64,000 bases of DNA, taken from Rattus norvegicus. Taxonomy: Eukaryota; Chordata; Mammalia; Rodentia; Muridae. The notes beneath the pieces are model-generated. The model ran no database searches, was not told the origin of the DNA, and worked only from the letters and a program-made list of their open reading frames with translations. Of the stretch, positions 1-10,321 are shown piece after piece. The DNA lies in the NCBI RefSeq assembly GCF_036323735.1, contig NC_086019.1, positions 235,379,602 through 235,443,601 of the forward strand, read 5' to 3'. Both the position numbers and the translations under genes were made by a program. Numbering within the stretch: position 1 is the first letter of the stretch; every line of letters begins with the position of its first letter.

Positions 1-1265
1 ACAGCCTGATCATCTGGGGACATTTTCTCAACAGAGGTTCCCTTCTCTCTAGTGACTCTAGCCCATATCAAATCAACATACAACTACCCAGCACAATGGA
101 CCCCTTGTCACCTTGACACACAAACACATCATAACCTTTCTTTTCTTGTTTATCCCCAAGATCACACAATTATAGGAGTTCACAATATAAAATACTTTAT
201 CAAGTAAAAAGTCCCATAGCCTTTAAGAGTTCAGCCTGTTCAAAATATCAAGGGTTGTTTAAAACCCAAAGACTTAAAATCTAGTGTATCTCAACTGCAG
301 GCTCCTATAACACAAAATAACAAGTTAAATAGTTTTTTGTTTCATGAAGGAAGAAAGGACAGTCACAATCAAATTAAAGCAAAATCACTCCAACTGTATA
401 AATACCTCAATGCCCAGTGTCTGGGATCTACTCACCGTCTGTAGACTCCCCCAAAGCTCCTGGGTCAAGTGTCTCTCTGTTAGACCCTCTATAACACATG
501 TAGCTTGCCTTTTAAGCTCAGTACAGCTCCCTCAATGACTGCTGTGATCTTGGTGGTGCTCCCATGGTACTGGCACTTGCAAGATGCTGGGGTCTTCTGC
601 TGCAACTGGGCTGCACTTTCACTGACAGCCTCTTCTGTCCTCCCGTCTGAACTTCAGCTTTCTCCATGACCCCATCAATCTTGGGCCATCAACTGCTACT
701 GAGGATTCACCTTCACCAATGGCCTTTCCTGATCTCTCACAGTGCCCAGTCCCAGCTGCTCTTTGTGACCTTCAGGCTTTCAAAACCAGTCCCATGTAGG
801 TGACTCTCACATTATCAATTTCCGCTGCCAAAGTGAGGTAGAGCCTTACCCACCACAGCTTCTGTTATTTCACCTCAGTGTCAATGATGTTAGTCTGTTT
901 TTAATCTCCACTAATTTCTCAGTTCTCGGTGACCAGCATCTCTTGTCTCGGCAAAGCAAGTTTCACTTTAGTTTCTCTTGTCTCTTATTAACTACGAGCA
1001 ATCCATCAGCTGCAGCTGACCAGACACCTGAGATTTTTCACAAAGATGCTCACATCGAGTCTCTACTTTCCTCTGAAACTTGATAAGCCAGGCCTCCATA
1101 ATCCATACGCTGCCCTCAACATTCTTCTCTTCCAAGATCCCATGGAACAACTCACGAAGCGTCAAACACTCAATGGCTTTTCTGGCCCAAAATTCCAAGG
1201 CACTTCCACAATGCTCCCACAGACAACGTGATGAGGTCTGTCATACCCCACCATCCTGGTGACAA
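1..1265 (+). repeat. Old rodent repeat: tail of one copy plus linked internal sequence (family not named)
   Basis: Bases 1-105 (ACAGCCTGATCATCTGGGGA and on) match the end of the unit seen again at 1271-1680. The sequence in between (CTGCAACTGGGCTGCACTTT, TTCAACTGC-type stretches, ending in ACCATCCTGGTGACAATTTT) resembles a high-copy rodent repeat I know from many genomic sequences, but I cannot name the family with confidence. The left end is cut by the window. Confidence 0.5.
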
Positions 1266-1270
1266 TTTTT

Positions 1271-1437
1271 GTCCCAGTTAGGGTTTCTATTACTATGATA
1301 AAATAGCATGACCAAAGTCCTTAGGAAAGAAAGGGCTTATTTGTCTTATATCTCTACAGCATCAAGGAGGGAAGTCAGAACAGGAACTCAAACAGGGCAG
1401 GAACCTGGAGGCAAGAGAGGATGCAGTGATTGTGTGT

Positions 1438-1475
<38 letters not shown>

Positions 1476-1682
1476 TACTATTTGCTGGCTTGCTCAACCC
1501 TCTGTCTTATAAAACCCAGGACCACCCCAAGGGTGGCCCCATGTACAATGGGCTTAGTCCTCCCACATTAATCACTAATTAAGACGTTGCCTTTATAAGC
1601 TTGCGTACAGCCTGATCTTATGGAGAAATTTGTATCAACTGAGGCTCCCTCCTCTCATAACATATATCATACAATTAGCCAG
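1271..1682 (+). repeat. Copy of the same old rodent repeat, interrupted by a GT microsatellite
   Basis: Starts GTCCCAGTTAGGGTTTCTAT and runs through GGGCTTAGTCCTCCCACATT to ACAGCCTGATCTTATGGAGA and ACAATTAGCCAGCCTAG. Related copies lie at about 21.3-21.6 kb and 24.17-24.6 kb. A GT tract at 1431-1474 splits it and an ID SINE interrupts the end. No coding capacity. Confidence 0.55.
1431..1474. repeat. GT microsatellite
   Basis: About 21 TG units with a single TA interruption, within the rodent repeat copy. Confidence 0.95.
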
Positions 1683-1700
1683 CCTAGGTCCCTCTTTTTT

Positions 1701-1803
1701 TTTTTTTTTTTTTTTTGGTTCTTTTTTTTGGAGCTGGGGACCGAACCCAGGGCCTTGCGCTTCCTAGGTAAGCGCTCTACCACTGAGCTAAATCCCCAGC
1801 CCC
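1701..1803 (-). mobile_element. ID SINE
   Basis: Full-length ID element read on the minus strand: a GGGGCTGGGGATTTAGCTCA-type head with RNA polymerase III A and B box homology to tRNA-Ala, and an A-rich tail seen as poly-T on the plus strand. A 15-bp target-site duplication (AGGTCCCTCTTTTTT) lies at 1686-1700 and 1804-1818. Non-autonomous, mobilised by L1. Confidence 0.95.
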
Positions 1804-2924
1804 AGGTCCCTCTTTTTTGAGGGTACCCAACCCATGACTTAACTTTTATCTAACAGGCCCTACCTACTAAGGTTCCATTGTTTTCTAGCAGTGCCACAGT
1901 CTGGGGAGCAAGCCTTCAAGAACAGGCTCCCAACATGGAGTACCAAGTTTTCTTTTGCACAATGATGATGGCTTCCTTAAAACTCAATACTAGAACATAA
2001 AGGCATCATTGAGGATCAGAACCAGGCCTCTTGCATGTACCCATCATCCTTGTCTTCAAACAATGGGCCATGTGCAACCATGAAGACATTTTATTCACTG
2101 TGGCCAATCCACACCTATGGCATCCATCCTTGATATCATACCTAACCACTTCCTGGCAGGTCCTTGGGCCACAGAATGTGTATGCTGAGTACATTCACTC
2201 CGGAGAGGAAGGATTTGAGAATGAAGCCAGCTCTGGCCTGGGAAATAGCATAGGACCATTTGGACAGGGATTTCTCAGGACCCAGAGTGATTCCAGAAGG
2301 GAAAGGAAAATAGGTTTTCTATCCTTTTGACCATGTGAAGTCTCCCTATAAAGGGTGAAGTGGAAGATGGCCCTAGTGGAGCCCAGTGACACTCAGAAGG
2401 GACCTTTTTGCTATTCCTAAAGGTGCTGCCACACTGTTTCAATGGCACAATGGAGCTGAAGTGTGCCACAAGGTGAGGGGAGCCTCTGTGAGCTTTATAG
2501 GTGTCAGCCTTGCAGGACTGTGTGTCAGAGCACTCAGTCAGATCATTTCCCAAATACTTCTGAGCCTGGACATCAGAAGGATGTTCCTTATCAGCGTCTC
2601 CTCATAAGGGATCACTCCATTTAGGTTGTAGGATCTGTGACTTTAAGAGTTCAGCAACCCTTTAGAGAGCGTTTGATGAACTTACCTCATAGCAGGTGAG
2701 ATGAACCAAGCCATCTGAAGAAGAAATGGGTTCATATCAGTGTAATATAAGAGCTACATGGGGCTGCAAAAATATAGAGGCAGCAGCCTGGCACCCAAGC
2801 TGGTACCCTTTCTAGATGCCTCCCAGATCCTGAAATCCCACGGACGGTGAGTGTGCCCACAAAGTGGGACAATAGAGAGAGGACAGGAGGAGCTGAGGTG
2901 GGAATAACCTCCAGTGTGTGCTGA

Positions 2925-2970
2925 GGGCTGGGGATGAGGCTCAGTGGCAAGCAGTCTACCTTTGGTTACA
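2925..2970 (+). mobile_element. Diverged tRNA-type SINE fragment (ID/B2-like head)
   Basis: GGGCTGGGGATGAGGCTCAG followed by TGGCAAGCAGTCTACC resembles the ID/B2 5' region with several substitutions. No clear tail or target duplication. Confidence 0.5.
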
Positions 2971-3404
2971 CAGAGATCAGTTGAGTCTACGTGATGCTGC
3001 TTGAACTGTCCCTAGTTTTCCAGCTGCTCCTCAGCTCCTGCAGTACCCAGTTCTCTCCTTGCTGCCCTCCATCCTCTCAGTACCTAAAGATCCAGCACAA
3101 GCACAACAACGCTCCATTGTGTGGTCCGCCGGAACCATTCTTCCCATTGCTTCTTCAGCTTTGTGTCCTACTCTTCGGAAAGCCACGGGCCACTTACGGC
3201 AAACACTGTCCCCTATCAGGAGTGGCTACTGCTCTAGCCTGGACTCAACACCTGCCCACTCCCGAGTGGGAGATTTTCCAAAGAGCATCCCAAGAACACT
3301 GGCCAAACAAAGTGCTTTTACAATCTTACGGTCTGCTGGCATCCTGAGAAGTGCTCTGCCTATGCGACCATTGCATTTGAGTGACAAGATGCACATAACA
3401 TCAA

Positions 3405-3815
3405 TTTAGCACGTTCAGTACACAGTTCAGTAGGTACACATTCGTAACACTGTGCACCGTACATTATCCACCCACAGAACAGCTTTATTTTCTGAAATAC
3501 AAATTCTGCACATATTGAGTTGTAGCTCTCCATTGCCCTCCCACCCTCATGCCTAGGAAGATCGTGCCAGGTGCCTCTCCTAACACATCTCTGCTGTGTC
3601 TGAATTCTTTCACTTAGTATAGCATCTCTGAGGTGAGATCATGGTTTAATGTGTATCCTAATATCCTTCCATTTTAAGGCTGCACGGTCTTCCATTGTAT
3701 GTATATAACATGCTTCATTTATCCGTCTGTTGTTAGGTGTCTTAACTGATTTTACCTTTTGTTTCTTTTGAATAAAGCTACAATGAACATTAGTACAAAT
3801 ACAGTCAAGCACCAC
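3405..3815 (-). mobile_element. Ancient (mammal-wide) L1 3' fragment
   Basis: Reads as the reverse complement of an old L1 3' region: GTACACATTCGTAACACTGT, the Pro/Ser-rich CTCTCCATTGCCCTCCCACC stretch, TTCACTTAGTATAGCATC, TTCCATTGTATGTATATAAC and AAAGCTACAATGAACATTAG occur in the order expected for antisense L1M elements. The minus-strand peptide YIHTMEDRAALKWK recalls the ORF2-end motif YIYTMEYYSAIK. Many substitutions, no intact frame. Confidence 0.75.
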
Positions 3816-4357
3816 TAATGACAACGACGGGCTCTGGGAACTGAAGTTGGGGAATTCGTCCTTGTGGCAGCGTTTAACAGAGTGCATTTGCACAGACCTA
3901 GATGGTTAAGGTCAGTCACTCCACTGTCAGAGCAACAAGAGATGTATTGTCAAACTTAAAATAAGTACACAGCATCCGCTCTCAAATAATAGGAATATAG
4001 CAAATACATAAATAAACAAATCAGTCATTCATTATCAAGTATAATTTGTATTACCATAATATGTGCTTTGCTTTTATTTGATGGGTTTACTTACATTAGC
4101 ATCACCACAAGCATTTGGGTTACTCTTGGTAACCCAATGGTCTCAACTGGCCCCAGCACACCAGGCAATAGGAGGCTGGGAGTGTCATTTGAACCTCCTG
4201 GGATGTCCTTTGGGCACGAGGCCCACCGTTGATCAGACAGACCATCCTATCATGACTGCATGACTGCATCGGAGTCTCTGATTTCAATCTTTTTGAATGA
4301 CAAGTTGGACTCTTCAAAGGAAGCACTAGACTGTTTCCATAGTATTAACAAGCTGCT

Positions 4358-4389
4358 TTCTGGGTGTGTGGGTGTGTGGGTGTGTGGGG
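4358..4389. repeat. GGGTGTGT minisatellite, about 4 units
   Basis: Imperfect tandem GGGTGTGT units ending in GGGGAG. Confidence 0.85.
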
Positions 4390-5142
4390 AGTTGCTTTCT
4401 TGGTTTATAAAATGTACTCTCCCTCGGAGAGTCTCAGTGCACATTTAATGTGGTGAAGGCTTTGAGTGGTCCTGAAGACAGGTCAAGGTGACCTTAACCT
4501 ATCTTCTCCAAAGTAATTCCATAGTGACGCTGCTGTGTTTAGTGACTAGGAACCTGCCACCTGCTGCTGTTAGAGGGGCAGTGCCCTGAATCCTGCAGGC
4601 CTATGTGGAAAGGGCTGTAGCTCTTGGCCAGCGGTCATGGAAGAATCACCCTGAGCAGAGAGGGAGCCATCTCCATGCCTTCGGTTAGTATGCTGGGTGA
4701 CTTCACTTGCCAACTGGAGGGCTATTCACCCTTCAGGACTAGTTCCCACACCCCTACCTCTCAAAGCAATTCTGACTCCACCTCTTCCTTCTCTAGGCAG
4801 GGACTTGGGGCCCCTCTTCTGTGAGCTTTGCACGGTTTCTTAATTACCCAGCATCCACTGAGTCAAAGGCAATCAATGGTAGCTGGGTGCCCCTTCTTAC
4901 TGGAATTTCCCCTCAGCTCTGCTCTATGCACTTGGTGCTTCTAAATTATGCATTTGACCTATTACTTGAAAGATTGCATTGCTATCTTTTTAGTGAATTT
5001 GCTTGTGTGGCGGAGGGCCACACTTTACCTGTGGAGGTCTGGTAGTAACCCTCCTCTTCTTTCTAGCATGTTCATCCAGGGCACTGACTGCAGCCATGAG
5101 TCATGCTGGTCCCATAAAAAAATGCATGTTAAAAAAACCCTG

Positions 5143-5250
5143 GTGCTCGCTTCGGCAGCATGTATACTAAAATCAGAATGATACAGAGAAGATGAGCATG
5201 GCCCCTGTGCAAGGTTGACACACAAATTTGTGAAGTGTTACATATGTTTT
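5143..5250 (+). pseudogene. U6 snRNA retropseudogene
   Basis: Near full-length U6: starts GTGCTCGCTTCGGCAGCA at the true U6 5' end, keeps AGAGAAGAT and GCATGGCCCCTG, and ends CATATGTTTT. Several changes are CpG to TpG/CpA, as expected of an old methylated copy. No U6-type promoter (PSE, TATA) is recognised upstream, and a target-site duplication abuts it, so it is a retrocopy. The L1 block that follows it directly may belong to the same event (see findings). Confidence 0.93.
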
Positions 5251-6605
5251 AAAAATTTTTTATTTAGATATATTTTTTACTTACATTTCAAATGGTATTT
5301 TCCCTTCCTGGTTTCCTATCCATAAGCCCCCATCCCTTCCCCTCTCCCTTCTCCATACAGGTATTGTCCCCATACATCCACCTACTGCCCCCCTCATATT
5401 CCTCTGCACTGGGGGTCCAACCTTGGCAGGACCAAGGGCTTCCCCTTCCACTAAGGCCCCAACAAGGCTATTCTCTGCTACCTATGCAGTTGGAGCCCTG
5501 GATCAGTCCATGTATAGTCTTTGGGTAGTGGTTTAGTCCCTGGAAGCTCTGGTTGGTTGGCATGTTGTTCAATGTCCTTCAACTCTTTTAATCCTTTCTC
5601 TAATTCCCCCCAAGGGGGTCCTGTTCTCAGTTCAGTGGTTTGCTGCTAGCATTGACCTCTGTATTAGACATGCTCTGGATGTGTCTCTCAGAAGAGATCT
5701 ATATCTGGTCCCTTTCCTCATGCAATTTTTAGCTTCATCAATCTTATCTAGTTTTGGTAGCTGTATATATATGGGCCACATGTGGGGCAGGCTCTGAATG
5801 GCCATTCCTTGAGTTGCTGCTCTAAACTTTGCTTCCATATCCCCTCCTATGGATATTTTCCCCCTTTTAAGAAGGAGTGGGAGCATCTGCATTTTGGTCA
5901 TCCTTCTTCTTGAGCTTCCTGTGGCCTGTGGATTGCATCTTGTGTAATTTGAGCTTTTTGGCTAATGTCCACTTATCAATGAGTGCATACCAAATGTGTT
6001 TTTCTGTGATTGAGTAACCTCACTCAGGATGATATTTTCTAGTTCATTCCATTTGCCTATGAATTTCATAAAGTCATTGTTTTTGATAGCTGAGTTCTCC
6101 ATTGTGTAGATGTACCACATTTTTTGAACCCATTCCTCTGATGAAGGGCATCTGGGTTCTTTCCAGCTTCTGGCTATTATAAATGAGGCTGCTATAAACA
6201 TAGTGGCTGTTGTATATGTTGGGGCATCTTTTGGGTATATGCCCAGGAGAGGTATAGCTGGGTCCTCAGGTAGTGGAATGTCCAATTATCTGAGGAACCT
6301 CCAGACTGATTTCCAGAATGGTTGTACCAGTCTGCAATCCCATCAACAATGGAGGAGTGTTCCTCTTTCTCCACATCCTTGCCAGCATCTGCTGTCACCT
6401 GAGTTTTTGATCTTAGCCATTCTGACTGGTGTGAGGTGGAATCTTAGGGTTGTTTTGATTTGCATTTCCCTGATGACTAAGGATGTTGAACATTTCTTTA
6501 GGTGCTTTTTGGTCATTCGATAATCCTCAGCTGAGGATGTTTTGTTTAGCTCTGTACCCCATTTTTAATAGGGCTATTTGGCTCTCTGGAGTCTAGCTTT
6601 GTTCC
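5251..6605 (-). mobile_element. L1 fragment: 3' UTR plus end of ORF2, inverted
   Basis: Minus-strand L1, 5'-truncated. From right to left on the plus strand it runs from the last part of ORF2 (6605 to about 5930) into the 3' UTR and an A-rich tail next to the U6 pseudogene. The minus-strand peptide at 5962-6285 (DPAIPLLGIYPKDAPTY..., MWYIYTMENSAIK, ELENIILSEVTQSQ) is the conserved C-terminal region of L1 ORF2. The upstream part is frameshifted. Not capable of transposition. Confidence 0.93.
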
Positions 6606-6990
6606 GTATTTTTAAGGATTGAAGGAGCTGAAGGGGTTTGCAACCCCATAAGAACAACAATACCAACCAACCAGAGAACCCAGGGACGAAACCACCATCC
6701 AAAGAGTATGCATGGACAGAACCATGGCTCCAGCTGCATATGTAGCAGAGGATGGCCTTGTTGGGTACCAATGGGAGGAGAAGCCCTTGGTCCTGCCAAG
6801 GCTGGACCCCCCAGCTTAGGGGAATGTCATGGCAGGGAGTCAGGAAGGGGTGGGTGGTTGGGTGGGGGAGCACCCTCATAGAAGCAGGGGGAGGGGAATG
6901 GGATGGAGGTTTATGGATGGGAAACTGGGAAAGAGGATAACATTTGAAATGTAAATTTAAAAAATATCCAATAAAGAAAAATAAAAAAAA
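6606..6990 (+). mobile_element. L1 3' UTR fragment, plus strand, with poly(A)
   Basis: Starts near AAGGATTGAAGGAGCTGAAG, passes AAGCCCTTGGTCCTGCCAAG and ends ACATTTGAAATGTAAATTT plus AATAAAGAAAAATAAAAAAAA. It is an imperfect inverted copy of the 3' UTR at 5256-5600, so the block 5251-6990 is palindromic at its ends. Followed by a near copy (one mismatch) of the sequence that precedes the U6 pseudogene. Confidence 0.9.
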
Positions 6991-7624
6991 TCCTGGGTGG
7001 TACTTTCTATGGCTGAGTCTTATAATCTTTAGTTCTTTGAAGATGAGTCATGTCATTTTATTTTATATACAGTTGATATACAATAAATGTCGCATGTAAA
7101 AATGAATGAACACATTAATGACTGAGAGGAAATAACCCGTTTCCTGCATCAAAGAAGCCGACTGGCAGTTCTTTTAGGCTTTCTCTGATCACATTTCTCA
7201 CTCAACAATAAAAGCTGAGCTATTTTGCCCCAAATACCCCAAATATTTTGCTCTCAACACCATATGATCCACAAACTCAAGCCCACGAAACTATCTGAAG
7301 CTAGCAGGAAGACCTGCTAATGAGGACTTAGTATTAACTAAGCAAATGACTCTGGATTTGAGAAAATCCAGTTTTGTAAAGTTCTGGTTTTGCCACAGGC
7401 TAGAGATACAAGGAGAAATGTCCACATTTGCCTGGGTAAATTTACTGCAAATTGTCAGTATGTTCTGGAATTAGGAAGCTAGGCATTATGGGAAAACAGA
7501 GGGCTTTGGGGCCAGAAGTGAGGGATAGGTGGTGGTGGTGGTGAGGAATTCATATGCGAGGTCTGTCTACCTGGAACTCCCCAGTGGTTAGTAATTCTCT
7601 GACTTTGCTACCATGGCTTTCTAC

Positions 7625-7690
7625 TGCTGGAAGGGAGGGTCTTGTTCAGAGCATGCGCTCTACCACTGGGCTGCATCTCCCTCCCTCACA
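7625..7690 (-). mobile_element. Diverged tRNA-type SINE fragment
   Basis: AGAGCATGCGCTCTACCACT followed by GGGCTGCATCTCCCT is the reverse complement of a degenerate ID/B4 5' box. Confidence 0.5.
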
Positions 7691-9288
7691 GGCACCTATT
7701 GCTCTTCCGCCTGCGGGTTTTGAGGCAGTTCCAGTTTCTCATAAGCACCGTGGCCTGAGTAAAATGAAGGAATCCATTACTTACAACCTCCCAGCATCTC
7801 AGAGGGGAAAGGATGGCTATGGCTGCCAACATCCAGCAAATGTTTGGTTAGCTTGAAAAGAATGGGCACTCATTTCCCAGTTCTCACACAGTTCTGTACG
7901 CCCAGATTCTTTTATTAAAAATGTTAAATCCAGAGATCAAGTTGAAAGGCTCCCCGGCTCTCAGCGTTCATCTGTCTCCCAGGAGAGCAGAACCCGAGAT
8001 CCAAACAAAGAAAAGCTCAATCAATAGAAGTCCTAGATTCCTTCTAGGAACAGGACCCTAGGTACCAGAGGACTAAGCTGCCGCATTCTTTGGATATTTA
8101 TGGGACAGGCTGCAGATTCTCTCTCAGTTGAGGACACTGTGGCCCACAGGTCAAATCCTGCTACCTGCCTCCACCCCTCTCCTCCTCTCCCTCCCCTTCT
8201 GTTTCCCACTTTCACTCCCTCCCTCCCTTTTTTAGGTACAACGTGTGAATTATGAGTACTTAAAAAAAAAACCTTTGAAATGGTTGGACTCTTTTTCTTT
8301 AATGATGCCGTCTAAAAATGAGGGGGAAGTTTCAGATTTGCATCCAGCAATAAAGTTTCATAGGAAAGCAGCCACGCCTGTGCGCCTGGGCCTCGTCTCC
8401 AGTCGCTTTGAACTACGATGGTGGAGTAGGTGAGACAGACCAGGTAGCCCTCCACATATAAAATATACACCACCCAGCTCTTGGCAGAAGCAGGTTACAG
8501 ACCCCAGGGGTAGGGGATGAAAGGCTTGGTGTTTGCTGATAGCTGAAGTAAAAACTGTAAAATATATATGCACAGTAAAATAATTATAAAGCCAACACCT
8601 GGGGACCCTAGCACTTGGGCAGAGAGATGAAGCACGGTCCCCAAGCAGCTCTGTGTCCCCAAAGCCCTTCCCAGAGTCACGAAATGTTTTCCTTGCTGTT
8701 CTTTGTAGCAGGCACTGCCACCTAAACTGTGTAATTGAAATAAGTTTTGTTCGCTTTAAAGCAGCTGTTCTGATAAAGTCGTCCTCAGCGGCCATTTTTG
8801 CATTTTTTTCTTCATCAAGTTTGGGAGGCTTCTGTGTGTGACTTTGATCCTGTCCCCACCTTTGTAGAGTGTCATTAAAAACATCATTCAGGCCAGGTTT
8901 ATTAGTTCATTTCACTCTTCAGTGGGTAAGTTGGTCATTTCTAGTTTGGGACAATGTGAGTAATGTACTGTTATAGATATTTTGCATCCGAGACATCCTT
9001 GACTTCAGACTCTTGGCAGAGGAAGGTCATCACTGGGATACAGGACCTACGTACCCCCAACTCTCCCTCCTACTGCCAAACTGTCCTCTTGGGGGTTGGA
9101 ACAAGTCCCATCCGCAGCAGCTGCTGTTTAGGGAAGCTGAGGCAACCCTTCATCCTGTCACGTGCTTGCTCTCTGACCTCAAGGGACCCAGCAAGGTACT
9201 CAGCCATTGTCTAGCTTCCTTAAAATCATCTTAAGTGGCGATTGAGTCAGCTCTGTACAAAGGCTTCTCTCGGAAAGAGCATTTCCTT

Positions 9289-9384
9289 TTAAGACAGCGT
9301 CTAACTATGTAGCCCAGGATGGCCCCAAACTCACAACCATGACTCTGCCTCCCAAGTGTTTGAACTGCAGGCAGGTGCTAATCC
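9289..9384 (-). mobile_element. B1 SINE, old
   Basis: AAGACAGCGTCTAACTATGT, AGCCCAGGATGGCCCCAAAC and CTGCCTCCCAAGTGTTTGAA read as an antisense, diverged 7SL-derived B1. Confidence 0.8.
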
Positions 9385-9486
9385 TCTCTGTTGACATGGT
9401 GACTCTAAGTTCCTGTGCTTGGCTACTAGGCTACTAGTGGGGGTCAAACCATACTGACCACCATCCCTGATGCAATGGGTATGGAT

Positions 9487-9661
9487 CAGCGGTCCCCAAC
9501 CTTCCTAAGGCTGCGAGCCTTTAATGCAGTTCCTCATGTTGTGGTGACCCCACCACCCATGACAGTACTTCATCGCTACTTCATAATGGCAATTCTGCTA
9601 CCGTTATGAATCATAAGTGTCTGAGACACAGGATATTGCCCCAGAGGTTGAGGACTATGGT
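9487..9661 (+). mobile_element. URR1-like non-autonomous hAT DNA element
   Basis: Starts CAGCGGTCCCCAACCTTCCT and ends GGTTGAGGACTATGG, giving the hAT-Charlie-type inverted ends (consensus CAGNGGTTCTCAACC). Internal GTTCCTCATGTTGTGGTGAC and CTTCATAATGGCAATTCTGC are typical of the rodent URR1 group. No transposase. A second copy in opposite orientation lies at 38587-38814. Confidence 0.8.
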
Positions 9662-10016
9662 GTGGAGGCGGCACAGTGTAGCAAGGTCCTGGGTAGCCTC
9701 CTAAAAGCAGGGCACCAGGGCAGCAACCACTGTTCCCACAGGGCATCAGGGATTCTGCCGTGTCTTTCTCCAAAGGCTTTTATGAAAATGGACCTGAAAA
9801 CCCGCCGCTCCCACCGCAACCACGCAGAAAGCCCTGCACCTGGGGTAGCAAGCGCCAGAGGCATTACTGGCGCGTGATGTGGCGCTGCACTGAGCGCGCA
9901 CAAATAAGCCCCCAGTCCTCGCACACATTTATCCAGTTTGTGAAGTGGATTAATAGAATAACCAATAAAACATGTATAAAAGCTTTAATTAAATGTGATG
10001 AAATAAAACTTCATGT

Positions 10017-10022
10017 TTTATT
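10017..10022 (-). promoter_or_regulatory. Alternative downstream polyadenylation signal AATAAA
   Basis: AATAAA on the minus strand in an A+T-rich stretch (9950-10025) that also holds plus-strand AATAAA hexamers at about 9964 and 10004. The U-rich sequence after it could support cleavage. Transcripts using it would be about 300 nt longer than those ending near 10296. Confidence 0.35.
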
Positions 10023-10315
10023 TATGGGCACTCCCAACATGTAAAGGATTCGGGGAGACATTCATTTTTACTGCCATTTCGTCCTCATATCTATAATTAA
10101 ATCCAGGCTTCAGTTCTGGCCCAGAGCGATGCGGCATTTTAAAGCTGGCCTTGGACACCCCCTCCCATTTGCTTTTAATTATAATCACCATCCCCAATCC
10201 AGAGGAGGCTGGTGACAGAACAGTAAGACAAACAAACAAACAACGCTGGTTACCATTGTTTTAAACCAGCGCCGAAGGAGCGCTTCAGGCGGGAGGGGCA
10301 GGCTCTAGTTCCAGT

Positions 10316-10321
10316 TTTATT
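10316..10321 (-). promoter_or_regulatory. Glis3: Candidate Glis3 polyadenylation signal AATAAA
   Basis: The plus strand reads TTTATT, i.e. AATAAA on the Glis3 strand, in the context CAAAGAATAAAACTGG. A U/GU-rich run (GTTGTTTGTTTGTTTG on the minus strand) follows about 70 nt downstream, with an 8-bp hairpin between them that would bring the two closer. I prefer this signal because of that downstream element. Confidence 0.5.

Larger units (their letters stand above)
1..10295. other. Region downstream of Glis3, no gene recognised
   Basis: Contains only interspersed repeats (separate entries), one U6 pseudogene and short low-complexity tracts. The stretches 1820-2920, 2970-3400, 3820-5130, 7000-7620, 7690-9285 and 9660-10290 show no convincing exon, RNA gene or named repeat. 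A frame of 145 codons at 8358-8795 (minus) has no recognisable product. Confidence 0.7.

Noticed and set aside
5143..5250. Functional U6 snRNA gene
   Set aside because: Multiple substitutions and no recognised upstream PSE/TATA; it is inside a retrotransposed block.
5962..6285. 107-codon frame with ORF2-like sequence as a possible active L1
   Set aside because: 5'-truncated and frameshifted upstream; only the C-terminal remnant of ORF2 remains.
8358..8795. 145-codon minus-strand frame beginning MAAEDDF
   Set aside because: No homology recognised, no conserved motif, no splice pattern linking it to Glis3; outside the presumed transcript.
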